From Acetobacter sp. (GTDB taxonomy: Bacteria; Pseudomonadota; Alphaproteobacteria; Acetobacterales; Acetobacteraceae): a DNA stretch of 64,000 bases. Where the stretch lies: the NCBI GenBank assembly GCA_017474285.1, contig JAFVHT010000001.1:18695-82694 (forward strand). Reading direction: 5' to 3'. The position numbers and the translations under genes are program-made. Numbering within the stretch: the first letter of the stretch is position 1; every line of letters begins with the position of its first letter. The notes beneath the pieces are model-generated. The model had not been told where the DNA came from. It saw nothing but the letters and a program-made list of their open reading frames with translations, and searched no databases. Shown piece by piece: positions 55,221-64,000 of this stretch.

Positions 55221-57725
55221 CTACACAACATGTGCTCTTTCTGAAGTTTCCTCTGACGCCTTAAAAAGGAGGGGTTGGAACTGTGTAAAAGCGTGTTGAA
55301 TGGAGAGAATAGGGGCATTGAGTTGACGTGTGGCGTCGGGAATACCGCCATATTTGAGGCGGAGGAGGTCTGGGAGTTTGTTTTGATCGAGTTCTTCAAT
55401 ACCACAGGTCACATACTGCCCGAGCACAAAATCAATAAAACTACGTAATTTATCATCACACGCGGCGAGAATATGTTCTTTTTGCGCGTCGGCGCGTTCT
55501 TGGCGGGTCATAGTCGGGCGGGCAAAAGCGATGTAAGCGAGCACATCAAACAAATCACTTTTATCATTTGCCACCATAGCGCGAATATCTTTGAGCGCCT
55601 CTTTTCCAAAACCGCGCTCCTCTAACGCCGTTAAAAGCGTGCGGCGTGTTTCTGGATTGCCCCAAAGCCTGCGGAGCTCGTCCTCATCTTTGAATAAACG
55701 TGGAAGCTCCCCATAAAGGCGTTCAATAAATTCTTGCGCAGAAAGTGGGCGCCCTTCTGGGCTATAAAACATGGTAGCGCTCATATGTTGAAGCCTGCGC
55801 TCTTTTCCGTCAGCGAGTTTAATTTTCAGGATTTGTTTGGGTTCGGACGGTTCTTCTGGCTCTTCTGGATTTTTAGGCTTGCCATCTTTCGGCGGTTTGG
55901 GTTCTGAAGGTTTTGGGGGTTCGGGCGTTTCTGGCTTTAGGGGGTCGCCGTCCCATTCGGGGTCATTAAAATGTTCATAGGCTTTAACAAAATCATAAAT
56001 CGTAAAATAGTCTTTCCCTTCATAAAGACGCGTACCGCGCCCGACAATTTGCTTAAATTCAATCATAGACCCTACAGGGCGGAGCAACACAATATTCCGG
56101 AGATTACGGGCATCAACACCTGTTGAGAGTTTTTGTGATGTGGTTAAAATTGCGGGAATGGTTTTTTCATTATCTTGAAATTGTTTTAAGAAATCTTCTC
56201 CCGCTTTGTTGTCTGCTGCGGTGACGCGCACACAATAATCGGGATTTGTGCTGATGTTCTGGTCACTTTTCCTTTGGTTAATCAGGTCGCGTATGAGGGC
56301 AGCGTGCTCTTGGGTTGCACAAAAAACAATGGTTTTTTCATACGGCGCTATTTCGTTCATAAAAAGCTGAACGCGGTATTTTTCCCGCTCTAAAATTTGA
56401 ATATCCCGATTAAAATCCGATTCAGTATAACGCCGCCCTTGTTCAACGTCGCCTTCAAGAACAAAATCATCAGAGGTGTAAACATACTCATCAAGCGTTG
56501 TTGCTATTTGGCGCACTTTGAACGGCGTTAAATACCCGTCGTCAATCCCATCACGGAGGGAATAACGATAAACAGGTTCGCCAAAATAGGCGTAAGTATC
56601 GGCATTGTCGGCACGTTTAGGCGTTGCTGTTAGCCCAAGTTGTACTGCAGGGGCAAAATACTCTAAAATACCCCGCCATGTGCTTTCTTCTCGTGCCCCG
56701 CCGCGATGGCATTCATCAATAATAATAAAATCAAAAAAATCGGGCGCGTAATCATAAAAGTGAAAACGCGACGCGTTGGGGGTATCTTTATGATGCTGGT
56801 CTGTGGTGTCTGTTTTTTGAGGCGTTTTTTCGGGTATTTTCTCCGGTGTTGTCTCGGGTATTTTTTCGGAGGATTTTTCTTCAACCATAAAAGTTTGGAA
56901 AATTGTAAAAAACACGGCGGCATTATGGGGCATTTTACCCGTTTTTTTCAGACGTTCTGGATCAATGCGTATACATGCCTCTCCAAAGGGGGAAAAAGCG
57001 TTAAAGGCTTGATCGGCTAAAATATTCCGATCGGCTAAAAAGAGAATACGTGGGCGACGATCAGGGTTTCCCGTATTATTTTTATTATTCCAGCGGCTTT
57101 GAAAGAGTTTCCAAGCAATTTGAAACGCAATAAAGGTTTTTCCTGTGCCTGTTGCAAGGGTGAGAAGGATCCGTTTTTGCCCTGCGGCGATGGCGTCTAA
57201 AACGCGGCGAATTGCAATATCTTGATAATACCGCGCCGACCATGTGCCGCCTTTTTCTTCGTAGGGAACACGTGAAAAACGATCACGCCACGCGGCTTCA
57301 TCGGGGCTATCATTAGCAAAACGCCGTGCCCAAAGCTCTTGCGGCGTAGGGAAGTGTGAGATTTCACCCTCTTGCCCTGTGAGCATGTCTATGGCGTAAA
57401 TACTGCGCCCGTTGGTGGCATAGGTAAAGCGTACGTCTAATTTCTTGGCGTATATTTTGGCTTGTGAAACGCCTTCAGCGGTAGAGAGCGTGGCGCGTTT
57501 GGCTTCAACAACGGCGAGCGCCTGCCCGCGATAAAAAAGGACATAATCGGCTTTATAGGGTTTTTGCCGTTTGCCGTTGCCTATTAGCCTGCCGGCTGTA
57601 ATCGCATATTCTCGCTTTATGTGAGACTCTCCCTGTCCCCAGCCGGCAGAAGCAAGGGCGGGGTCAATGAGTTCGGCTCGGGTGTCGAGTTCATTCAGAG
57701 GGGTTACACGGTGTGGCGATGTCAT
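55221..57725 (-). CDS. hsdR: type I restriction enzyme, R subunit (HsdR, EcoEI-like)
   Basis: An 834-residue motor and nuclease subunit. The N-terminal PD-(D/E)xK nuclease includes DYVLFYRGQALAVVEAKRA. The SF2 translocase follows: Walker A LATGTGKTFIAFQI, DECH box FIIIDECHRGG and LGLTATPKRADN. Helicase C motifs include GRGTRLYEG. Two low-complexity linkers are unusual: one of repeated EKIPE/EKTPQK (about residues 280-300) and a long Pro/Glu/Lys stretch after 610. Together with hsdM and hsdS it forms a four-base-overlapping operon. It cuts DNA lacking the methylation made by HsdM. The frame is intact, so the system may be active. Confidence 0.94.
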   Translation of the reverse strand: MTSPHRVTPLNELDTRAELIDPALASAGWGQGESHIKREYAITAGRLIGNGKRQKPYKADYVLFYRGQALAVVEAKRATLSTAEGVSQAKIYAKKLDVRFTYATNGRSIYAIDMLTGQEGEISHFPTPQELWARRFANDSPDEAAWRDRFSRVPYEEKGGTWSARYYQDIAIRRVLDAIAAGQKRILLTLATGTGKTFIAFQIAWKLFQSRWNNKNNTGNPDRRPRILFLADRNILADQAFNAFSPFGEACIRIDPERLKKTGKMPHNAAVFFTIFQTFMVEEKSSEKIPETTPEKIPEKTPQKTDTTDQHHKDTPNASRFHFYDYAPDFFDFIIIDECHRGGAREESTWRGILEYFAPAVQLGLTATPKRADNADTYAYFGEPVYRYSLRDGIDDGYLTPFKVRQIATTLDEYVYTSDDFVLEGDVEQGRRYTESDFNRDIQILEREKYRVQLFMNEIAPYEKTIVFCATQEHAALIRDLINQRKSDQNISTNPDYCVRVTAADNKAGEDFLKQFQDNEKTIPAILTTSQKLSTGVDARNLRNIVLLRPVGSMIEFKQIVGRGTRLYEGKDYFTIYDFVKAYEHFNDPEWDGDPLKPETPEPPKPSEPKPPKDGKPKNPEEPEEPSEPKQILKIKLADGKERRLQHMSATMFYSPEGRPLSAQEFIERLYGELPRLFKDEDELRRLWGNPETRRTLLTALEERGFGKEALKDIRAMVANDKSDLFDVLAYIAFARPTMTRQERADAQKEHILAACDDKLRSFIDFVLGQYVTCGIEELDQNKLPDLLRLKYGGIPDATRQLNAPILSIQHAFTQFQPLLFKASEETSERAHVV

Positions 57726-59005
57726 GCTGTGTTCTCTTTCGGTGTATGATCTTTGGGGATACTCTCTTTATCGGGCGTGCTGTGAGGGGGTGCCGTTAAA
57801 GGGGTTTCATGAAAAACTTTGGCGAGGAGGGCGGTTTTAAGGTGTTTGACGGTGTTGAGTTTTTCTTGATAGGTATCGCAAAGGTCATTTGCTACTGCTG
57901 TAATAGTCTCAAATTGTTGCGCTAGTTTGACCTGTTCATCATATGGGGGAATAGGAAAAGAAGCCTTTTTGACAAGTTCGCTTCTAATATTCAAAACAAT
58001 AGCCCCGGAAGCTAGATTTCCAAATTGTTTTTGAATTTGAGGGGAGGATAAAACATAGTAAAAATAATCAGTATAAATTCCCTTTTTTGGTCTTAAAACA
58101 AACCAGCCATCATGAACACACCCCTCAATTTTCATGATATATGGGCGCCCGTAGGACATGGAATTTGTTAAAATAAGATCGCCCGGATAAACGCGGCGGG
58201 ATTTAAGAGACCCTACTTGGGTTATTTTTTCTTTTGTTTGTGTAACAAATTTTTCTCTTTCAGATACATCGCCAATTTTGACCCAATTTACCCCGTCGGC
58301 TTTTGTTGTGAGAAAGTTTTTTATCGGTCTTGGTGAGCTGCCTCTTTCAATCACACAGACGTCGGCGAGAAAGTGGATAGGTTTTGTTTGCCATAACTTT
58401 TCAAAAGATGCCTCAAGCTGTCGTTGTTGTAATAAGTGTGCTAGCTCGAGATGGCGTTGCGCGTTGTCTATAAGGTCATCAATCAGCGCAAAGGCTTCAT
58501 CAAGAAAAGTGGCTAATTTCTGCTGTTCGGGAAGTGGGGGAATAGGAAAAGGGAATTGCCGAAAAAGCCCCATACGCACTTGAGCAAAAGTGCCGACATT
58601 AACATTTTGACGGCACCAATTCCCTAACACATAGAGATAAAAAAAGATAAAGTCGCGGTCTAACCGCCCCTCAAATTCTGGTTTAAGAGAAAGACCCGTA
58701 AAGCGCCGATTTGTTATAAAAGGTACTTTTACAAAGGCGTGTTCGCCTATGGTTGCGCTTGTTGATATAATAAAAGAGTTGGCAGGGAAAACGCGTCCGC
58801 CTTTTACGGCGGCTTCTGTTACATAGTAATGAGACTTGTCTAACTTTCGCCCGTATTGACGAACATCTTCCATTTTGACGAAAGGAATTGTACCATTTTC
58901 CCAATACGCCGCTATTTTTGCAGGGTCGAAACCTTGTCGCACAGCAAAAACCTCTCCGAGCGGTCTTGTTTCCCACTCTGTGGTGTCTGTGTTACACGAG
59001 CTCAT
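57722..59005 (-). CDS. hsdS: type I restriction enzyme, S (specificity) subunit
   Basis: A 427-residue DNA-recognition subunit with two target recognition domains. TRD1 (about 10-160) ends in the conserved FPIPPLPEQQKLATFLDEAF helix region. TRD2 (about 205-370) ends in FPIPPYDEQVKLAQQFETI. The two long helices after each TRD set the spacer of the bipartite target. The start overlaps hsdM and the end overlaps hsdR by four bases each. Only one hsdS is present here and no recombinase is near, so phase shuffling is not suggested. Confidence 0.92.
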   Translation of the reverse strand: MSSCNTDTTEWETRPLGEVFAVRQGFDPAKIAAYWENGTIPFVKMEDVRQYGRKLDKSHYYVTEAAVKGGRVFPANSFIISTSATIGEHAFVKVPFITNRRFTGLSLKPEFEGRLDRDFIFFYLYVLGNWCRQNVNVGTFAQVRMGLFRQFPFPIPPLPEQQKLATFLDEAFALIDDLIDNAQRHLELAHLLQQRQLEASFEKLWQTKPIHFLADVCVIERGSSPRPIKNFLTTKADGVNWVKIGDVSEREKFVTQTKEKITQVGSLKSRRVYPGDLILTNSMSYGRPYIMKIEGCVHDGWFVLRPKKGIYTDYFYYVLSSPQIQKQFGNLASGAIVLNIRSELVKKASFPIPPYDEQVKLAQQFETITAVANDLCDTYQEKLNTVKHLKTALLAKVFHETPLTAPPHSTPDKESIPKDHTPKENTA

Positions 59006-60447
59006 AACATATCCTGCAAACGCTGTAAAAGAGCCGTGCTTTTTTGGTCGAGAGCCACAAGCTCATGAATCACTTCTTCTACGCAGAGGGGTTTTTCCTC
59101 CTTATGCTGTTGGTTGGGGTTTTTGACCGAGAGATCACAAGTATCGCCTAAATCCTGAACGGCAAGCGTCCAACTTTTGGGCGTGTGTGCACGTTGCGGG
59201 GCAAGGTGTAAAAACTCTTCAAAATCGGCGTCGGTCAAAGCACTTGTTTTGCCCAACGTGCGATCAGGGGTGAGTTGATAAAACCAAATCTCTTGCGTGG
59301 GTGCACCTTTTTCAAAAAAGAGCAACACCGTTTTAACGCCTGCGCCTAAAAAAGTCCCTTGCGGGCAATCAAGAATAGTATGCAGGTTGCAACTTTCTAA
59401 AAGATCTTTGCGAAGTGCGGTCGCGTCACCATTAGAGAGAAAGGTGTTTTTAATAACAATCGCCGCTCTGCCGCCCGGCTTTAGCATTTTCATAAAATGC
59501 TGTAAAAAGAGATACGCTGTCTCACTGGTCCGAATAGGGAAATTATGTTGAATTTCGGCGCGTTCTTTACCCCCAAAAGGCGGGTTGGCGAGAATAATAT
59601 CCACTTGGTCGCTGGGTTGAATATCGGCAAGAGCACGCGCAAGCGTGTTATCATGCCGTAAACAAGGCGCGTCAACCCCATGGAGGATCATATTCATTGT
59701 AGCGATAATATAGGCGAGGGATTTTTTTTCCACGCCGTAAAAAGTTTTTTGTTGTAGGGTTTCAAGGTCTGACGTGGTTTGTGCTTGGGGGCGAAGCGTG
59801 CGAAACGCCTCACACAAAAACCCCGCAGAGCCTACAGCGCCGTCATAAATGGTTTCGCCAATTTTGGGCGCCATCAAGGCAATCATGGCGCGAATTAACG
59901 GGCGCGGCGTGTAATATTCTCCACCATTACGCCCAGCATTACCCATGCGTTTAATTTTATCTTCATACAGCACAGAAAGCTCGTGCTTTTGTTCTTGACT
60001 CCCAAAAGACAGCGTATCGGTGAGTTCGAGGACATCACGCAAACTATAACCGCTGTTAAATTTGTTTTTAATTTCGCTAAAAATTTCCCCGATTTTATAG
60101 GCAATGGTTTCAACATGCGCCGCGCGGTGTTTGAAATCTTTGAGATAGGGGAAGAGTTCTTCATTCACAAAGCGAATCAAATCATCGCCTGTGAGGGCTT
60201 TATCCCGATCGAGCGACCCATCATCTTTTTTCGGTACTGCCCACCGAGTCCACCGATAAGGCGCCTCAATGAGGGGGGTATAGGGCTCTCCCCGTAAAAG
60301 GGCTTCTTCTTCGCGCTCTTTTTCAAGATCATCAAGATATTTGAGGAACAAAATCCAAGACGATTGCTCAGTGTAATCAAGTTCACTAGAACACCCCGCT
60401 TCTTCGCGGAGGGCGTTATCAATATTTTTGAAAGTTTGCGAGAACAT
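59002..60447 (-). CDS. hsdM: type I restriction enzyme, M (N6-adenine methylase) subunit
   Basis: A 481-residue adenine methyltransferase. The N-terminal helical domain (LNYT-like DYTEQSSWILFLKYLDDLE near residue 25) is followed by the SAM-binding loop YDGAVGSAGFLCEAF and the catalytic NPPF in DIILANPPFGGKE. The GAVGSAG loop replaces the more common ACGTGG but is a known variant in this group. First gene of the hsdMSR operon, read on the minus strand, so the promoter should lie in the 60448-60700 region. Confidence 0.94.
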   Translation of the reverse strand: MFSQTFKNIDNALREEAGCSSELDYTEQSSWILFLKYLDDLEKEREEEALLRGEPYTPLIEAPYRWTRWAVPKKDDGSLDRDKALTGDDLIRFVNEELFPYLKDFKHRAAHVETIAYKIGEIFSEIKNKFNSGYSLRDVLELTDTLSFGSQEQKHELSVLYEDKIKRMGNAGRNGGEYYTPRPLIRAMIALMAPKIGETIYDGAVGSAGFLCEAFRTLRPQAQTTSDLETLQQKTFYGVEKKSLAYIIATMNMILHGVDAPCLRHDNTLARALADIQPSDQVDIILANPPFGGKERAEIQHNFPIRTSETAYLFLQHFMKMLKPGGRAAIVIKNTFLSNGDATALRKDLLESCNLHTILDCPQGTFLGAGVKTVLLFFEKGAPTQEIWFYQLTPDRTLGKTSALTDADFEEFLHLAPQRAHTPKSWTLAVQDLGDTCDLSVKNPNQQHKEEKPLCVEEVIHELVALDQKSTALLQRLQDML

Positions 60448-61070
60448 AGGGGATCAGTTGTTGAAGAGGTTAAGAAGAGGTTAATAAAAAGGTCAAAAAA
60501 GACATTTCAGAGAGATATTGGAGACGTTGAAGAAGGAAGACAAAAACCTTTTATGAAGAATATCATAAAGGAGAGGATAAGTGCCATAATAAAGAACCCA
60601 TAAGCGCAATAATTATCTCTTATCTCTATAAGTGCCTCATAAGTGCCTCAAGGGGGCGGGGGTAATCCATGCGCTTAAAACAAAAAAGAACAGTTCTTTT
60701 CAAACGTTTAAAAATACGTGCACGAGCATCTTTATCACGTAGATTATAGAGCCATTTTTCAAAGATTTTTGTTCTTTTAATTTAACGTTTGATCATAATT
60801 TATTTTGAGCGAGATAAATGTTTATCGAAACAAACACCCCCTATTTTCTACTATATTTTATAATAATAACAAGCCTTATGAGGCTAAAAATAATAGGATT
60901 TTTAGTGAACTTCTTCCGTTTCTACACCCCTTTGCCCCTTTTTTAACCACTCCTCTCATAATTTAAGCGTGTGTTGAAAACACACGCTTAAAAGAAAAGG
61001 ATTTTAAGGAACGCACCTCTTAAGAGAGTATTTTAAGAGGGTGTTTTCACTTGTGCACTCTATGAGTGTT
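60448..61070. other. 623-bp spacer upstream of hsdM, with inverted repeats
   Basis: No convincing gene is seen. It should contain the hsdMSR promoter on the minus strand. An 11-base direct repeat (ataagtgcctc) occurs twice near 60631-60652. A perfect 14-bp inverted repeat with a 3-base loop lies at 60962-60975 and 60979-60992, and a second, 8-bp one at 61016-61023 and 61033-61040. The latter two lie 30-110 bases downstream of the WYL gene stop and probably act as its terminator, although T runs are weak. AT-rich throughout. Confidence 0.5.
60962..60992. terminator. perfect 14-bp hairpin downstream of the WYL gene
   Basis: TTTAAGCGTGTGTT (60962-60975) and AACACACGCTTAAA (60979-60992) flank a GAA loop. 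On the minus strand it follows the end of the WYL regulator by about 80 bases. The stem is strong but lacks a clear T tract, so it may be a terminator in either direction or a regulator-binding site. Confidence 0.55.
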
Positions 61071-61970
61071 TTATGATTGTTGTGTAGGTTTTTGATATCC
61101 GGGCGCTAACAATGCATTATGCACGCCATAAATAGAAAGAGGATCTTTTAACCAAAGGCGATATTCATGCCCACGTAAGTTATGGTCGGGCGAACAATCT
61201 ACATTCCATTTCCGCAGAACATAACCAACAACTGCCGCTCTGACCTTAATGTGTAACTTACCGTTAGACATATTATAATCCATTTCAGTAATTTCAGGGC
61301 GCGGTTGATCAGGGTGGGGAACGAGTTCGAGATCAACAATCCGAGTCCATTGCGCATCTTGAGAACTCATTTCATGATGAGCGACCGGACTTTTGTTGAG
61401 TACAACTGGATTTTTAATTCTTGTAATGACAAAATCTCGAAATTCTTCAGATTTGCGATCAAAAGCGCGAACATGCCAACGGAAACCCGTATCAATCAGC
61501 GCAAAAGGAACAATTTCCCGCTTCGTACGACCATTAGAAATAGAATGATAATCAATGCTCAAAGGGTATTCTTGGCAAATAGCACGAGTCACACAGGCGA
61601 GCACATCAAGATCGGGCAGGGTGAGACGTGAAAGAAGTTCGTGTTGCACTAAGGGAAGTTGAAGAAGAGCAGGGTTGCGACTTCCAAACCCTTTAACGAG
61701 CCATGACAACACTCGATCTGAAGAAAAATTAAAAAGAGGGCGGAAAGTTTGTGATAAAATGTAAGATTTTCTCTTGGTGTCGTAGTCAATATTATGACGC
61801 GCAAGCTTTCTGTAAAGTGACAAATCGCGAGAGGCTGCGGCAAATTGGATCCCAAAACGGGTGACCAAATCTTTCCGATGCATTTCGCCAACAAAGCGGA
61901 GACGGAACTCAATAAACGCAAGCCGATCTTGTTGTGACTGCGTTAAATTTTCAAGTAGTTCTTTTGACAT
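61071..61970 (-). CDS. WYL-domain transcriptional regulator, CapW/BrxR-like
   Basis: A 299-residue regulator. The N-terminal winged-helix (about residues 12-70, RLAFIEFRLRFVGEMHRKDLV) is followed by a WYL domain (about 120-205) with SIDYHSISNG and RWHVRAFDRKSEEFRDFVITRI. A C-terminal WCX-type dimerisation region ends in YRLWLKDPLSIYGVHNALL. The RWHVRA-x-EFRDFV block is typical of the CapW/BrxR regulators that repress phage-defence operons such as BREX and CBASS until a ligand is sensed. Its location next to hsdMSR on the same strand suggests it controls this island, but no BREX or CBASS genes are visible. Confidence 0.83.
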   Translation of the reverse strand: MSKELLENLTQSQQDRLAFIEFRLRFVGEMHRKDLVTRFGIQFAAASRDLSLYRKLARHNIDYDTKRKSYILSQTFRPLFNFSSDRVLSWLVKGFGSRNPALLQLPLVQHELLSRLTLPDLDVLACVTRAICQEYPLSIDYHSISNGRTKREIVPFALIDTGFRWHVRAFDRKSEEFRDFVITRIKNPVVLNKSPVAHHEMSSQDAQWTRIVDLELVPHPDQPRPEITEMDYNMSNGKLHIKVRAAVVGYVLRKWNVDCSPDHNLRGHEYRLWLKDPLSIYGVHNALLAPGYQKPTQQS

Positions 61971-62082
61971 AGCTTTGATCCCTATCTAAACCTAAAAAAA
62001 TACCTATAAAACCGTATACTATACGACTTATCTCAACTTTACTATAAAATTATTACAATTTATATAAATTTTTACAAGAATA

Positions 62083-62169
62083 AATAAGGGCATAAAAACA
62101 GCGGTATAAGAATATAGAAAAGAAAAATACATCAATACTTTGCTTATACCGATATAAAATGCCCTTATT
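62083..62169. promoter_or_regulatory. nested inverted repeat between mtnP and WYL regulator
   Basis: Two concentric inverted repeats. The outer arms are AATAAGGGCAT (62083-62093) and ATGCCCTTATT (62159-62169). The inner arms are GGTATAAG (62103-62110) and CTTATACC (62143-62150). Left and right spacers are 9 and 8 bases, with a 32-base centre. It lies 113 bases upstream of the WYL start and just after the mtnP stop. It may be a two-site operator, a terminator hairpin, or both. Confidence 0.6.
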
Positions 62170-62182
62170 GATCCTATAAATT

Positions 62183-63073
62183 TTATGATAAAACACGCCC
62201 TGCAATAACTTTTAATTTGTGCATAAGGTCTGGGTCACGCATAGAGGGGGGCGTTACAAGCGCATGGTCTAACGCGTGATCACACCCTGTGGAGCAAACA
62301 GCCCGTTTTTGGCGACCAAGAACAGGAATAACCGCTCGCACAAGATTTTTTGCTTTAAGCGTGTTTTCTTGCATAATCTGCATAACACTTTGTGCGTTGA
62401 CATCATCATGTCCATTATGCCAGCAATCATAATCTGTGACCATGGCAACGGTGGCATAACACATTTCTGCTTCGCGGGCTAAACTTGCTTCAGGCATGTT
62501 GGTCATACCAATAACCGAACACCCCCATTGACGATAAAGGTGACTTTCTGCGCGTGTTGAGAATTGCGGTCCTTCCATCACAAGATAAGTACCACCGCGT
62601 GTTAAAGCGATATTTTGCTTACGCGCTTCAGTTTCTAACACATTGCCCAGGCGGGAACAAAAAGGGTCTGCCATAGACACATGCGCCACACAGCCTGTAT
62701 CGAAAAAACTTTTGCTTCGTCCCCAAGTACGATCAATAAATTGATCGACAATCACAAAATGCCCGGGCGGTAACTCTTCTTTTAAGGATCCTACAGCAGA
62801 AAGCGAAATAATATCGGTTACCCCAGACATTTTAAGAGCTGCAATATGGGCGCGATAATTCAAAGCCGAAGGGGGTACACGATGCCCGCGTCCATGACGG
62901 GGGAGAAAAACACAACGCACGCCATCTAAGTGACCAAATAACAAGGCATCAGTTGGTGTACCCCAAGGTGTTTCAACGTTGCGCCACTCTTTATTTTCTA
63001 GCCCCTCAATATCATAGAGACCAGATCCTCCAATGAGACCAATAACAGGTTCTACATTTTTATTATCTGACAT
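62183..63073 (-). CDS. mtnP: S-methyl-5'-thioadenosine phosphorylase
   Basis: A 296-residue enzyme that phosphorolyses methylthioadenosine to adenine and methylthioribose-1-phosphate, recycling the by-product of polyamine synthesis. Family motifs: GLIGGSGLYDIEG near residue 13, FLPRHGRGHRVPPS, NYRAHIAALK, SLSAVGSL and the substrate-pocket block YLVMEGPQFSTRAES, then GMTNMPEASLAREAEMCY. The C-terminal region contains VTDYDCWH. Normal length. Start ATG 63073. It precedes the WYL gene on the same strand by about 210 bases. Confidence 0.93.
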   Translation of the reverse strand: MSDNKNVEPVIGLIGGSGLYDIEGLENKEWRNVETPWGTPTDALLFGHLDGVRCVFLPRHGRGHRVPPSALNYRAHIAALKMSGVTDIISLSAVGSLKEELPPGHFVIVDQFIDRTWGRSKSFFDTGCVAHVSMADPFCSRLGNVLETEARKQNIALTRGGTYLVMEGPQFSTRAESHLYRQWGCSVIGMTNMPEASLAREAEMCYATVAMVTDYDCWHNGHDDVNAQSVMQIMQENTLKAKNLVRAVIPVLGRQKRAVCSTGCDHALDHALVTPPSMRDPDLMHKLKVIAGRVLS

Positions 63074-63129
63074 GTGTTTTGAATCCTCTGATAAAAGTTT
63101 AAGCAGTATTGAATACTATGTGAACTTCT

Positions 63130-64000
63130 TTACAAATGAGAAAAATCTTCAACACTATGATATGAGCTTAAAGCGATAAGTTTCCGGCGTATTTGTTCAT
63201 AAAAGCTCGTCATGATGCCAAATTTTAATTCTTCTTCGTATAATGTCACGAGATCCCTAAGTTCACCTAAAAATTCACCACATGCTCGAGATACAACATT
63301 AACAGGACCTCCGATGACAATTTCAGGCAAATGTGTTGCGATATAGGAGGAGAGGTATTTTTCAAACTCTTTACTATGAGAAGACTCTAATGCTTGTGTA
63401 ATGAGATCTTTACGTTGGCCTTTTGTGAGTTGTTCAAAGTGACGAGGGAGATTATCAAAATAGTCTTCAGGAAAAATTTGTTGGAACTTTTCAAGTTTTT
63501 CTAAAATTTCAGTTTGTTTTTCTGGGTCTTCCCACAAGCGATCGGCTTCAACCGCTAGCAAAGCAGGTAAAGAACAAATTTGGGTAAGCTTTATGTTCTC
63601 AATAACTTCTTTATGCTCTGGTAAGGCTTTTTCTAATCTCTCATGCAGTTGATTTGTAATATCGCTTCTGAATTTATTGAGGCTTGCTATAGGATCTTTA
63701 TCTCGCCAAAAGGCATCAATTCGATTCAACAAAAAGAGCATACGTTGAACGGAAGAAACATGTCCGTAAGAAACAGGTTCCTGAGAAGCATCTTCTTGTA
63801 AGGCAGAATCCACACAAATATCTTCTTCGGAAAGAGAAATACAAGGAGGCGTATAACTTAACGCCATGACTTGGTTTACTACTTCGTTGAGAAGTGTTTT
63901 TTGTTTTGTTCTATCAGTTTCTTCTGCGTTATACGCCACAAGGCAAAAGGCTTTAGCAATATTGGCCCGAATCACCGGTCCATTACGCTCATCATTAACG
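63130..64000 (-). CDS. hypothetical protein, 5' end outside window
   Basis: At least 281 residues. The frame remains open past the first GTG (63975) to the window edge, so the true start lies outside. The visible part is mainly helical and charged, with no signal peptide, membrane segment or motif that I recognise. It contains YFDNLPRHFEQLTKGQRKDL and ends with RRKLIALSSYHSVEDFSHL. It may be a domain of a larger protein. It precedes mtnP by about 56 bases on the same strand. Confidence 0.5.
   Translation of the reverse strand, partial: VNDERNGPVIRANIAKAFCLVAYNAEETDRTKQKTLLNEVVNQVMALSYTPPCISLSEEDICVDSALQEDASQEPVSYGHVSSVQRMLFLLNRIDAFWRDKDPIASLNKFRSDITNQLHERLEKALPEHKEVIENIKLTQICSLPALLAVEADRLWEDPEKQTEILEKLEKFQQIFPEDYFDNLPRHFEQLTKGQRKDLITQALESSHSKEFEKYLSSYIATHLPEIVIGGPVNVVSRACGEFLGELRDLVTLYEEELKFGIMTSFYEQIRRKLIALSSYHSVEDFSHL

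Noticed and set aside
60364..60603. Plus-strand frame of 79 codons overlapping the hsdM start
   Set aside because: Its first part is antisense to hsdM, it has no ribosome binding site and the composition reflects the AT-rich upstream region.

Overview
This window looks like chromosome from an AT-rich alphaproteobacterium, most plausibly an acetic acid bacterium (Acetobacteraceae), perhaps one associated with a host such as an insect. The pointers are a fused transaldolase/glucose-6-phosphate isomerase beside transketolase and ribose-5-phosphate isomerase, a Ros/MucR-type regulator, a MidA-family methyltransferase, DUF1489 and CBU_0592-type small proteins, and a lysozyme inhibitor (Ivy). Base composition was judged by eye, not computed. 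The genus cannot be fixed from the sequence alone.

Layout. 1-10 kb: a hypothetical gene cut by the edge, an alpha/beta hydrolase, tRNA-Val, htpG, a small lipoprotein, an ArsC-family protein, a broken serine-rich gene, tag, a methyltransferase carrying a G10 tract, and guaA. 10-19.5 kb: tRNA-Arg, ivy, a frameshifted hldD, an overlapping lgt-midA-pgeF-lipoprotein operon, a lytic transglycosylase, a CorA/ZntB transporter, and an ankyrin-hisC pair. 19.5-25.6 kb: the pentose phosphate operon tkt, tal-pgi, rpiA. 25.9-36.4 kb: two TPR proteins, quinone oxidoreductase, YggS, kup, hemW, DUF1489, tRNA-Glu, a mucR gene with a nonsense codon, and small lipoprotein genes in various states of decay. 36.6-46.1 kb: a ferritin-like protein, a ClpP-type protease, an OmpA-like lipoprotein, an aminotransferase, hom, glpX, recJ and rpoH. 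46.3-48.9 kb: a surface-decoration cassette whose glycerophosphotransferase is switched out of frame by a G10 tract. 49-55 kb: rluD-type synthase, ilvE, polA and an acyltransferase. 55.2-62 kb: a complete type I restriction-modification operon (hsdM-hsdS-hsdR) and a WYL regulator resembling the CapW/BrxR phage-defence regulators. 62-64 kb: a methylthioadenosine phosphorylase and a partial hypothetical gene.

The most notable theme is surface variability and gene decay. Three homopolymers of exactly ten G/C occur, each inside a coding region: one gene reads in frame, and two are out of frame but reopen if the tract length changes. Separately, hldD (lipopolysaccharide heptose) has a one-base deletion, mucR has an in-frame stop at codon 18, and an aminotransferase gene is truncated. 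A family of small Cys-containing lipoproteins sharing the motif P-x-P-x-x-E-T-C appears five times, always on the minus strand, with at least two copies broken. Sequencing error is a competing explanation for the isolated frameshifts and should be excluded with read data.
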